From Azolla caroliniana (taxonomy: Eukaryota > Polypodiophyta): a DNA stretch of 64,000 nt. The stretch covers positions 12,462,001 to 12,526,000 of the forward strand of contig JBHGNT010000002.1 of assembly GCA_043228905.1 (NCBI GenBank), in the 5' to 3' direction. Below the pieces are notes generated by a model. The model had not been told where the DNA came from. It saw only the letters and a list, made by a program, of their open reading frames with translations, and ran no database searches. Positions 34,401 to 44,358 of the stretch are shown piece by piece (positions within the stretch are counted from its first letter, which is position 1; every line of letters begins with the position of its first letter). The position numbers and the translations under genes are program-made.

Positions 34401-35363
34401 CTATCCTAGCTACTACCATAGTTGAGTAAAGTAGCTAATTAGCTATCCTAGCTACTACCATAGTTGAGTAAAGTAGCTAATTAGCTATCCTAGCTATTAC
34501 GATAGTTGAGTAAAGTAGCTAATTAGCTACCATAGTAGCTAATTAGCTAGGATAGCTACAACCATAGTTGAGTAAAGTAGCTAATTAGCTACCATAGTAG
34601 CTAATTAGCTATCCTAGCTACTACCATAGTTGAGTAAAGTAGCTAATTAATTAGCTATTCTAACTACTACCATAGTTGAGTAAAGTAGCTAATTAGCTAT
34701 CGTACTAGCTAATTAGCTATCCTAATTAGCTATCATACTAGCTAATTAGCTATCGTACTAGCTAATTAGCTATCCTAGCTTCTACCATAGTTTAGTAAAG
34801 TAGCTAATTAGCTATCCTAAATAGCTGCCATGTTATTGTAGAATCTTGTGGATTAAGGACGACACATGATGTGTCTGGTGCTGATGACGCTGCAACAGAT
34901 GAGGATACTGCTGCCAACGTGGCTGAAAGTAAGAGTCCTGCTATCACATCTCCTTCAGATCAGCTCCACCCTATTCTTTTGGAACAGTGTACTGAATTAG
35001 GCAACGATGTGAAATGCCATGAAATAGTGGAAACAACATGTAAAACTGAGGTTTATGAACACTTGATGCAACATTTCTTCGAATCTCAAGACCTTTGATT
35101 CCACCCCACCGAGCGCAACTACTGAAAATGTCCAAACAGATCCCTCTGTACTTGAAAAGCTAGTTCAAGAAACGGTTGATGTGCAATTAGCTGCTGAGGC
35201 GATGGGAAGGTTGTCAGAGGAGGACACACTTGCGCATTGGGTGAAAGAAGCAAGGCTAAATGGGGAACCGACCAGAAAAAGGCTGAAGAAGGGGCCACGA
35301 TCGGGAACAAGACCAGTTACTCGGTCAAGGGGCCCAGACGTAGTGGAGCGAAATACTGTTTAG
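31486..35363 (+). CDS. Spliced SR-rich/RING-like zinc finger protein of element 2
   Basis: Exons with good sites and phase: 31486-31589 (MEYSEHERRHSSRNSRKS, Ser/Arg-rich), 31686-31742, 32368 to about 33049 (NKWLVPPYTRVLNFAKFCET), 33133-33276, and 33402-33680. The 33402 exon carries CITCGLGVEDKTT then CNHTYHLLCFQHAC, a RING-like CX2C...CXHX3HX2C. The last exon (34842-35363) supplies the remaining ESCGLR end of the finger and a basic tail (TRKRLKKGPRSGTRPVTRSR). The intron splitting the finger is filled by a palindrome array. An in-frame TGA at 32762 and a frameshift near 35090 suggest decay. No RING partner can be named. A role in ubiquitin transfer or transposition support is only possible. 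Small exons at 33350-33400 are uncertain. Confidence 0.6.
31785..32270 (+). repeat. Degenerate tandem repeat in intron 2
   Basis: Repeated GATTAGGGTTTCTGATTG and AAATTTCTGATTAG units, about 18-30 bp period, roughly 18 copies. It looks telomere-like (TTAGGGTTT) but the unit is different. Confidence 0.8.
33692..34830. repeat. Palindrome array 1 of element 2 (about 34 sites)
   Basis: Irregularly spaced copies of the perfect palindrome TAGCTAATTAGCTA, joined by TCCTAC, TCCTAG or TACCATAGTTGAGTAAAG spacers, filling an intron of the plus-strand gene. Spacing is about 20-55 bp. Confidence 0.95.
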
Positions 35364-35533
35364 TTGGATATGATTGTTAGCTTAGGGATTTTGCTAGGGT
35401 TTTATGAAGTTTTACTATCCTGTTGGACAAGTAAAACCTCAGATTGGTTGTTGCTTGATCCACATTATGTAATGGAACTCTATGATGTTTTTCCAAGATA
35501 ATTTGAAGAGTGTTGTTCTATGACTGAAACTCT

Positions 35534-36589
35534 TTGATGTTCAGGATGTTGTTTTGTGAGATTGTTAGTTACTTTGTGAGTGTGAATATGTTGGTGTTTT
35601 CTGATGTTGCAGAGTCTAAAGGGTTTGATTCTATTGCTCGTAAGGCCAATGGCAGTGTGGATACTGTTGATGTTGCGGCATGTTTAAAGGGCCCCATCTT
35701 GAAAGTAGATGTAGCAACTGACACAAGTGATCTGGTCACACAAGTTGATCAAGCATGTTGCACGGATGACTTGGTGTTGCAGGTAGATGCAGCATGTGAT
35801 ACCAGTGGATTGATATCGAGCAGATCAGTAGCTACATGCACCGAGGTAATCCAAGGATTGATAACTAAGTCAACAAAACAAGAGCACCAGAATGTGAAGC
35901 TAGGCCCAACACAGTCGACTAGGGGTTTGAAGAGGAAAAAGACGCCAGTTGTGTTGGCCGAACCTGAGCTGATTGAGATTGATTGTATCCTACCAGAAAA
36001 TGGTGTAACAGCAGCTCAGTTTCAGGAATGGAAACCTAAACCACTAGAAGTCGAAAGAAGAGCCTTGATCTTGGAGCTTGATAAAGTCTTGATGAGTGTG
36101 AGATATATGCAGCCAAGGAGGGACACGAATCAGTTTCTAGAGTGGGCTGTGCAATACTTTGATTTGTTTATTTGGAGTGAAAAACCAAAATCAGATGTGT
36201 GGAAGTGTTTGGCAAGATTCTTCCCAGAATGGCGAAGTCGTTTTAAAGGTCAATGGGCACGAGAAAATTGTGAGCAAATGGAAGCTGCAAGATTCAAGAG
36301 ACTTTCTGATTTTTGGGATACTTGGCCTAAATATAATGCCGACAATACATTGATTTTGGATACAGAACATTTCCGGCACTACTTCAATATTCGGAGATGC
36401 TGTCTCATTCTACCCGAGGAAATGCCTGAACAGTACCTGGTGCAAACAGTGAGCTGCCAACTAGGTGCATGGTTGTGGACTCCATACCAAGCTCGATATG
36501 CGGATAATATATGTAGACTCGTTCCACTGACTAGCAAGAGCTTAGCTGTTTATAGGAGATTTGTAGACATTTCCAATGGTAATTTATAA
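35534..36589 (+). CDS. FCP1/SCP-like HAD phosphatase-related protein (catalytic motif altered)
   Basis: 351 residues. The true start may be an exon beginning at about 35610 (an acceptor TTGCAG precedes ESKGFDSIARK), possibly a later exon of the upstream gene. Residues 50-105 contain a threefold repeat around VDxACxTxxLV. Next come basic LKRKKTP and the HAD part: ALILELDKVLMSVRY, DLFIWSEKPKSDVW, WARENCEQMEAARFK, LSDFWDTWPKYNADNTLILD and CCLILPEEMPEQY. The order matches FCP1-type CTD phosphatases (DLDETL, VFTAS, KDLxxLW, NxxNTLLIDD). The nucleophile motif is changed from DLDET to ELDKV (36074-36088) and the second LIDD to LILDTEH, so catalysis is unlikely. Probably a captured host domain. Confidence 0.7.
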   Translation: MMFRMLFCEIVSYFVSVNMLVFSDVAESKGFDSIARKANGSVDTVDVAACLKGPILKVDVATDTSDLVTQVDQACCTDDLVLQVDAACDTSGLISSRSVATCTEVIQGLITKSTKQEHQNVKLGPTQSTRGLKRKKTPVVLAEPELIEIDCILPENGVTAAQFQEWKPKPLEVERRALILELDKVLMSVRYMQPRRDTNQFLEWAVQYFDLFIWSEKPKSDVWKCLARFFPEWRSRFKGQWARENCEQMEAARFKRLSDFWDTWPKYNADNTLILDTEHFRHYFNIRRCCLILPEEMPEQYLVQTVSCQLGAWLWTPYQARYADNICRLVPLTSKSLAVYRRFVDISNGNL

Positions 36590-36937
36590 ATATGTAAAGA
36601 GATGACATTAGTCAATGAAGAATTTAATTACTTGTTCCCACTGTACTTATCTATTGTGTAATTTGAGGAATATGTTGCAGATTGTTGATTTCATGCTATT
36701 GATGACTATTTAGCTATTGACAGCTAATTAGCTGCATTTGTACAGCTAATTAGCTACTGATGACTATTTCGCTATAACTTATAACTTAAAACTTAACAAA
36801 AAAGACATGATTTTATTGAGAAAGAAGCACAGAAAGCAGACTGTATACAAGAAATTGATTCTGAAACGAATTTATTTAACTGTTTTCGCGAAATACATGT
36901 TTGTTTTACAAGAGAACATGGTAAGTGCTACTTGTAG
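36590..36937. other. Convergent intergenic region of element 2
   Basis: Between the plus and minus genes. Contains two or three GCTAATTAGCT palindromes at 36720-36755. Confidence 0.6.
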
Positions 36938-39900
36938 CTACAAATTCCATGGCATACTATTGTAAATACATTCATACACATTAGCACCAACAGTGTATAA
37001 ACCTGAGCAACTATTGTATTCTGACATTGGGACATTGATGCACCTGACCAAATGAGAGTACATGTACGCCGTTGGTTTGTCTTCTAACAGCCTGTACACA
37101 TATTCGTAGTCATCTAGTTTTGCATAAAAAATGCCTTCGATGTAGAATGTCCCGGCAGATACAAAATTTCCCCATGCATCTACAATATTCTGCCTTGCAC
37201 ACTGTTTACTAACCGTGCACTTTAATATATAGAAATCAGCACCCTCTGAATTGCCTTCTTCAGCATTTACAGCGAAGTTATCCCCAACGTTCAGGACATC
37301 ACTCAAAGTATCTCCAAGTCCCTCATATGTGAAGTCAGCATTTTGCCTTGTTTCTCCATCAACTACTTCCTTATCATTCAGAGTGTGATACTCCCAATTT
37401 TGAATGTATGCTTTGTTTAGACAATATCTCCAATTTCCTTGCACACAATGGAAGCAAAAACAAGTCAATTCTCTAGCCGCAATACAATGACCATCCAACC
37501 TGGAATAACCGCAAACAGCATGCAGAGATCGCAATTCGGGAATTCCTTGGCACTCCCAGGTCTTCTCCCTATTTACTTCATTTATCTTCACTTCCCAAAA
37601 TTCACGTTTGATATCTCGGACTTGCAAGGAATAAACACCTGTGGCACTCGTTGACATATTTGTTCTTAAAAATTCAACTACATGTGATGCACAATTCATG
37701 TGCACACCATCTGTCTTTAGTTGTTCATGGGTAAGTGCCCGCTTTATAACAGCCCCTGCACCATCATGTTCACCTTTACCATGGCCAAACCCAAAAAAAT
37801 CCATCTCATCTCCAAACCTGTTATGGCAGGATACCTCCCCACAAAATAAAATGGACGTCGAGCCTTGAATTGTGACGCAGCTCCATCAGACCAGACCCAA
37901 TGTTGAGTAAGCTCCAAACGTTGAGCTAATAACCACTGCCAATGTAACTTAAAATAGTGTTGGACGAACAAGGTATCATGCTTCTTATCATCGGAAATAA
38001 AGAAATGAATTACTTTTTTAACATCACCTGAAACTCGAAAATATGTTATGTGCACAAAAATGGTTACCTGAACTGAACACCAATGCATAGATTGAATTTC
38101 ATTCTGCTGCTTGAAAGTATAATTCTCTACGAAATCTACTACTGAGACTACTACATCATTTGGGAAATCAGATATGCAAGTCTTAAACTGATGGGCCTGC
38201 CATGAATAAATGAAGTTGTGTTTAATGAACTTTCCTAGAGATACTACAAACAGAGACACCAAATCCCTTGGTTTAAGCATCTTCCGAACTAGATCCTTTC
38301 TTTTACACACCTTTCCTTCGAAATTGGTGTTCATTGACTCAAAGAACTTCACAGAGATCAATATTTCACTACTCAATTCATTTGGACACCACCTAAATCT
38401 AGTAGGGCCACAATCTTGACATAAACCCATGACATATTTATGAATATGGAAGATAGCGTCAGTTTCTCTCGGACACAATATTGAATCTAATAAATAACTC
38501 ATGGAAGAGATAATGTGCTCAGATGATTTACACTCCTCTTGCAGGCTTGATCGACAGATTGGGCACCCACATGTGCAAATTGTATTAGTTAGGGATGCGC
38601 TATGGTGACGTAGTAGATTAACAGAGTCCTTCAAAAAACCCATCTGTACATGGTAAATGCAACAACATGTGTATCGATCCTTTAAGCATCTCACAAAGTG
38701 TGGCTTAAGAGACTCGAATGTTCGTAGTTGAACTTTGATAGTTGGATGCATTCGTTTGAACCTAATAAATAAATCGACCTGCGTAATGAAGGGGAATTAG
38801 TTATTCTCGTAACTAGCTAACTATTCTAGTAGCTAATTAGCTATTCTAGTAGCTTATTAGCTATCCTAGTAGCTAATTAGCTATTCTGGTAGCTAATTAG
38901 CTATTCTAGTAGCTAATTAGCTATCCTAGTAGCTAATTAGCTATCATGGTAGCTAATTAGCTGTCCTAGTAGCTAATTAGCTATCATGGTAGCTAATTAG
39001 CGGGTCTAGTAGCTAATTAGCTATCATGGTGGCTAATTAGCGGGTCTAGTAGCTAATTAGCTATCATGGTGGCTAATTAGCTGTCCTAGTAACTAATTAG
39101 CTATCATGGTAGCTAATTAGTTGGTCTAGTAGCTAATTAGCTATCATGGTAGCTAATTAGATGGTCTAGTAGTTAATTAGCTGTCCTAACTAATTAGCTA
39201 TCATGGTAGCAAATTAGCTGGTAATAACGAAATAGCTAACTAGCTACCATGATAGCTAACTAGCTACCAGTACAACTAATTATCTGGTAGTACCTAAATT
39301 AGCTATTGAGAATAGCTAATTAGCTATCATGGTAGTAGCTATTGAGAGTAGCCAGTTACCTATGTAGTAGCTATCCTAGTAGCTAATTAGCTATCATGGT
39401 AGCTAATTAGCTTTCCTAGTAGCTAATTATCTGGTAATAACGAAATAGCTAACTAGCTACCATGATAGCTAACTAGCTACCAGTACAGCTAATTATCTGG
39501 TAGTACCTAAATTAGCTATTGAGAATAGCTAATTAGCTATCATGGTAGTAGCTATTGAGAGTACCCTATTACCTATGTAGTAGCTATCCTAGTAGCTAAC
39601 TGAGGTAAATGTAACTGATAAGCTAATTAGCTTTTCTGCTAACTGAGCTAATTAACTTTCCGTATAGAGTCAAAACAAATGTTGAGATAAATGTAAATAC
39701 CTGAGGTACATCAAGAAGATGAATGGGATGCTCCTCGTATTGATTTCTTCTAACATGTTTCCTGCATAAATCCTTTTTATTGGGTGAAACCCTACTCTCA
39801 TTAGTCCAAAACATTGTGATTACATCCTTGATTTCAAATGTTATGGGTGTCATTGGCTTACATCTTGTGGTTAGCTTTAGTAGACTAGTTCCTTCACCCG

Positions 39901-40441
39901 AGGAAATTATACGGTTCATTGTATTGTACACTATTTTTCTACTAACACCAATTACCTTAGATAGCTCACTGATGTTTATATCGTCAACATCACTATTAAG
40001 TAACATCATTAGACTAGAACTTTTTAAGACAAGATCATCTTCTGACCTGCTCATGGATACGAAACTATTACGAAGATTATTTACTAAAATAGATGATATG
40101 TTTGCATTAAGACCATCACAATCAACTAAGTCCTTTATCGATGGATCATTACATATTCCATACCTTCTTTTCTTCATTGCTGATGTGCTTGGTTTGAACA
40201 TTGAAATAGTCTACAACCTTTCTCTCTATGATGGTAGTCGCATTACTTACATTCTCAGCTAAACTATCCTTACCTTTACTGAGTGTGGCTTTCGTATCTT
40301 TCAACAATTGACGATGTTTCCTTTTTTTTCTGCCCAATAGTTTCGTATGGCTTGTGGTGTCCTGATAGCATCATCCCTATCCTTATGATCATTGAGGGGT
40401 AATTCTAAACACCCTTCTTCCCCTTCCATTTGGCTAGACAT
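36938..40441 (-). CDS. Transposase of element 2 (spliced, HTH plus DDE-like core)
   Basis: Exon 1 runs 40441-39701 and opens MSSQMEGEEGCLELPLNDH. It needs a frame correction in an A8 run at about 40320-40330, then has a helix-turn-helix (NISELSKVIGVSRKIVYNTM, about 39925-39985) and ends FWTNESRVSPNKKDLCRKHV. The donor is GTATTT and the acceptor is CGCAG at 38779. Exon 2 continues VDLFIRFKRMHPTIKVQLRT with a Cys cluster (CCCIYH; CTCGCPIC). The DDE-like core follows: VSVVDFVENY (about 38140), VWSDGAASQFKARRPFY (37880) and GFGHGKGEHDGAGAVIKRAL (37780). A one-base frameshift in a T7 run (37791-37798) separates the last part, which ends at 36938. This core is widespread in animal and lower-plant repeats as uncharacterised proteins. 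The intron of about 920 bp holds palindrome array 2. Confidence 0.75.
38807..39640. repeat. Palindrome array 2 of element 2 (about 25 sites)
   Basis: Copies of AGCTAATTAGCTA separated by TATCATGG, TGTCCTAG or GGGTCTAG. They fill the single recognised transposase intron. A block of about 190 bp is duplicated inside (39205-39395 and 39425-39600). Confidence 0.93.
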
Positions 40442-40599
40442 GTTAAAACCCTAAATTTCCAGGAAAAAAAACAAGTATTTAAGATGGCTATGGGCAACAA
40501 CAATACACAAAAATATTCCACAATACACAAGATTAGACACAACAATACACAAAATAATCAATAGACAGAAAAGTTATTGCAATCCAAGACCGAACAGTA

Positions 40600-41440
40600 G
40601 AGGAGTTTACTCCGTTGGATCGAACAATTGAGGAGGCGATCCAAGACCGACCAATGGCGACAACTGAGTGTAGAATGTTGCCGTTGGATGAGTGAACTCC
40701 GTCAAATCGAAATGTGGAAGCAATCCAGGACTGGACAGTAGCAGCAACTGAGTATAGAATGATGGCAATGGAGGAGAGAACCCCGTCAGATTGAACAGTT
40801 ACCGATGATGGTTGGAACGCACATAGAAGGCACCTGAGAGTAGAGTGGCACAGGGAAGAGAACCTCGTCAGATTGAACAGTTACCAATGATGCTTGGAAC
40901 GCACATAGAAGGCACCTGAGAGTAGAGTGGCACAGAGAAGAGAACCTCGTCAGATTGAACAGTTACCAATGATGCTTGGAACGCACATAGAAGGCACCTG
41001 AAAGTAGAGTGGCATAGAGAAGAGAACCTCGTCAGATTGAACAGTTACCAATGATGCTTGGAGCGCACAATAGCGGCCCCTGAGTGTAGAGTGGCACAGA
41101 GAAGAGAACCCTGTCAGATTGAACAACTCTTTGATGATGCTTGGAACGCACAGTAGCAGCCCCTAAGTGTAGAGTGGCACAGAGAAGAGAACCCCTTCAG
41201 ATTGAACAGCTCTTTGATGAGGCTTGGAACGCACAGTAGCGGCCCCTGAGTGTAGAGTGGCACAGAGAAGAGAACCCCGTCAGATTGAACAGCTCTTTGA
41301 TGATGCTTGGAATGCACAGTAGTGGCCCCTGAGCGTATGTAGAGTGTCACAAAGAAGAGAACCCCGTCAGATTGAGCAGCTCTTTGATGATGCTTGGAAC
41401 GCACAGTAGCGGCCCCTCAGTGTAGAGTGGCGGCAGGTGG
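40600..41440. repeat. 85-bp tandem repeats upstream of the transposase gene
   Basis: About eight copies of a unit near 85 bp (core GAGAACCCCGTCAGATTGAA and TGATGCTTGGAACGCAC), most regular over 40770-41430. They lie in the 5' region of the minus-strand transposase gene, so they may affect its promoter. ORFs here are artefacts of the repeat. Confidence 0.9.
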
Positions 41441-41746
41441 ACTCGATAGGGTTTAGCAACAGTGGTAGCAACTAACCCACAATACTCAACTAGAGATGGC
41501 CTACATGATGTGGCAAAGGATCATGCATAATGGACCTAGGAATTCAATATATAATTTATGGTGCACATATCAATTTATGTTGCACATTTATGGCACTCAT
41601 TTACATATGTAATTAAAACACTCTAGTATTTTCAATGGTAGTTTTTTGCATACTTAATTTATTAATGATGGCTTTTTACTAGAATGACTATTTATCAATG
41701 GTAGCTTTTTGCATAGCTAATTAGCTATGTCAAGGACATAGCTAAT

Positions 41747-41770
41747 TGTTTCCACTCGCATGCTTTCACC
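41747..41770 (-). repeat. Right TIR of element 2
   Basis: Minus-strand reading GGTGAAAGCATGCGAGTGGA then AACA. Matches the left TIR at all but the outermost few bases. TAGCTAATTAGCTA palindromes lie just inside (41713-41746). Confidence 0.95.
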
Positions 41771-42234
41771 CCTTTACCTCTTACAGATGGAGTCCTCAAT
41801 GTTGTAGCAAGACATAAAATCTATAGTTTTTTCGACGGGTTTAGTGGCTACAATTAGATTCAAATGCACCAAGACGACCAAGAAAAGACAACATTCATTA
41901 CCGAATGGGGTGTATTTGTAGCAGTCATTATGATGTTTGGCCTCAAGTCGGCATCCACTAGGTTTCAAAGGATTATAGTCGAAATATTTTCAGATTCTAT
42001 TCCTAGATTTATGTAGGTATTCCTTGACGATTTTGCTGTTTATAGCAAAAAAATCGACCGCATGGAGCATTTACGGCTCTGCTTAGAGAAGTGTCCAACA
42101 GCTTGTTTGAGCCTTAATCCTGCTAAGTATGCCTTTGGTGTGACGAGTGGAATGCTATGAGGGTACATAGTTAGTCAAGATGGTATTGTTTTCGACCCCG
42201 ACAAGGTCAAAGCAATCATGGGGGCACTGTCTCA
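41771..42234 (+). pseudogene. gypsy G2 reverse transcriptase
   Basis: PLTDGVLNVVARHKIYSFFD, GFSGYN, DDQEKTTFITEWGVF, FGLKSASTRFQRIIVEIF, and VFLDDFAVYSKKIDRMEHLR (catalytic FLDD). Two stops. At about 42235 it jumps directly to integrase, with RNase H deleted. Confidence 0.88.
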
Positions 42235-43240
42235 CAATCGGTACATCATTATGGCTATTCATTATTGTACCAAGTGGGTCGAAGCAAAAGCCTTACAGTA
42301 TAATATAGCGGCCTGGACTACGAATTTTTTATATGAATATATTTGGTGCAAGTTCGAGTTCCGATTGAATTAATGAGTGATCAAGGTAGCCATTTCCTCA
42401 CCAAGGTAATTCATGAATTATCAAGTCATTATGTTGAGTTAATAAAAGAAGCACTCCTTACTATCCACATGCTAATGGATTGACCGAATCGGCTAATAAA
42501 ACGCTTCATATGATTCGACAAAAAAGCGTCAATGAAAAAATGGGGTCTTGACTTTGTCTCCTCACCAAGGTAATTCATAAATTATCAACTCATTATGTTG
42601 TAATTCATAAAAGAAGCACTCCTTACTACCACAAGAACAATGGATTGACCGAATCAACTAATAAAACGCTTCATATGATTCGATGAAAAAGCGTCAATGC
42701 AACTTGCACCGACTGGGATCAAAAGCTTTACATTGCATTATGGGTATATCGAACGACCTATAAAACTTCTATTCTATCAACACCGTTTTCGATTGGCTTT
42801 TGGGTTGGACACAGTAATGCCAATCGAATTCCAAACTCCTAGCTTACGAGTACAAGTCACAAAATGTCTTGACGAGGTGCACTAGGAAAGAATAAGACGA
42901 GAGCAACTATTGGACTTAGACGAAAATTGATTTCAATCCCTATGGTATTTAGAACGAAGAAGAGAAGATTAAAAGTGTTTGTTGATCGTCATCGACACGG
43001 AGAAGAAAGATTTTTCGAAATTGGCATTTTGGTACTGGTTTCTCAGGAAAAAATGGGCTCAATGCCAAGGAAATTACGGTTCCGATGGACAACCCCATAT
43101 TGGATTATAGACATCACGAACGTCACATATCAGCTTAGCACACTCGGAGAAGTATTGCCGAAATGGGTTAACGGGTTTCAACTCAAACCATACCCTTGGG
43201 GTCCAACTCCGAAAATCCATTTTTCACTAAAGGTTTGAAT
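42235..43240 (+). pseudogene. gypsy G2 integrase
   Basis: RYIIMAIHYCTKWVEAKALQ (core first Asp replaced), YYPHANGLTESANKTLHMIR (Glu region), then ALWVYRTTYKTSI, and the C-terminal VFVDRHRHGEERFFEIGILV and GEVLPKWVNGFQLKPYPWGP. A stretch of about 165 bp (42395-42555) is repeated at 42557-42690. Many frame breaks. Confidence 0.88.
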
Positions 43241-44149
43241 GACCAAATCAATCGACCAATCAACATTTCTCAAGGTAGTCGATCACCTACTCCAATTCTA
43301 GTCAATCGACCATAATTAATTAAAAGGGATATTGTAAATACCCTATCAACTACCAACTACAACCTCTTGTGCTTACAATGACACCGACACTACCACCCTC
43401 ACCTTTGACAGGGGATTCAACCAAAAAATATGCCAATCGAGATCTCTGCACAACTTTGCACATGGCTATAGGACCATGGCCTCAATGGGTATACTCAGAA
43501 AAATGCCTCTACTAGATTGTCCACCAAGTAGGTACGAAGAATTTTAAATTTTCAAAACGAGAGGGTCGTTTCTATGGACACTCCAACAAAAGAAATTTTG
43601 GAATCTTACTTTGGAGATTACTCCACATCAGCCAAAGCATATAAAACTTAGGGTGGACTTGATTTGTTCTTCAGGGAGTTAGCAAAATGTTTGTTGGAAG
43701 TGGTTTGTGGACACCAAAAGACATATTGTTTGCCACAAAACAAGTTTGGCTTTATAATTGCCACATATGAAGGGCATAAAATCAACTTGGGGGATTTCTA
43801 AGACTAGTTGGGCTTCGAGCGCATATCATAGCAATACAAGGTGGTAAACCTATGATAACCATTATTGCCCAATATATTGTACACTATTATGCCCACCCCA
43901 ATTGGCCATTACCAGTAGAACGACCGCCCAAATCGGCCAACCAGTGTCTCAAACCAAGCAATCGACAAGATACCAATTATTAGAAGCGCAAAACGAATGG
44001 CAAGAAGTACGGGCAGGACAACAAACAGAAAAGAAAGCCAAGGTACCACCAACAACTCAAACAACAACAAGGGTCGAAGAAGATACAGTCAGTCATTTGG
44101 CATCGACTGACATTTTGGAGCATAGTATAGGAAATAAGAAATGGAAAGA
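43241..44149 (+). other. gypsy G2 3' region with a decayed extra frame
   Basis: Downstream of integrase, overlapping frames at about 43560-43900 read FYGHSNKRNFGILL, LAKCLLEVVCGHQKTYCLPQ and NKFGFIIATYEGHKINLGDF. This looks like a former additional ORF of the family and not an LTR. A Gln/Thr-rich stretch (43900-44110) follows. No LTR copy recognised. Confidence 0.4.
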
Positions 44150-44346
44150 GAGAGAGAGAGAGAGAGGAGAAACTTTATTAAATGATGTTTTCTCTCTCTC
44201 TCTCTACAACCAACCGACCACATAGAGAGATATTGTGGTGGTTATAGGTGCACCCTATTTTTGGGGTGCACCTTTTCATATTATTTACCCTTCCGTATCA
44301 TATATTTCTCTATTTATTTATTCTAACTAATTAGTTTATTACAACA
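44150..44346 (-). repeat. Part of the 3' LTR of copia K
   Basis: On the minus strand TTTATGGGAGGC (purine tract) abuts TGTTGTAATAAAC at 44346. Inside is an 11-bp inverted repeat, AGGTGCACCCC/ GGGGTGCACCT type (44246-44273), and GA/CT tracts near 44145-44210. Far boundary unresolved. Confidence 0.5.
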
Positions 44347-44358
44347 GCCTCCCATAAA

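Larger units (their letters stand above)
31235..41770. mobile_element. DNA element 2: complete TIR transposon, 10.5 kb
   Basis: Inverted termini of about 25 bp share GCATGCGAGTGGAAACA (left GGGTAAAA-, right GGTGAAA- on the opposite strand). It is flanked by exact CCTTT duplications (31230-31234 and 41771-41775). Removing the element and one duplication restores an uninterrupted gypsy RT reading, so the boundaries are exact. It carries a minus-strand transposase gene and one or two plus-strand accessory genes, all with introns. TAGCTAATTAGCTA clusters occur at both ends and internally. A 5-bp duplication with this TIR does not match a superfamily that I can name. Confidence 0.95.

Noticed and set aside
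41000-41404. 96-residue repetitive protein on the minus strand at 41114-41404
   Set aside because: An artefact of the 85-bp tandem repeats; no start context or domain.
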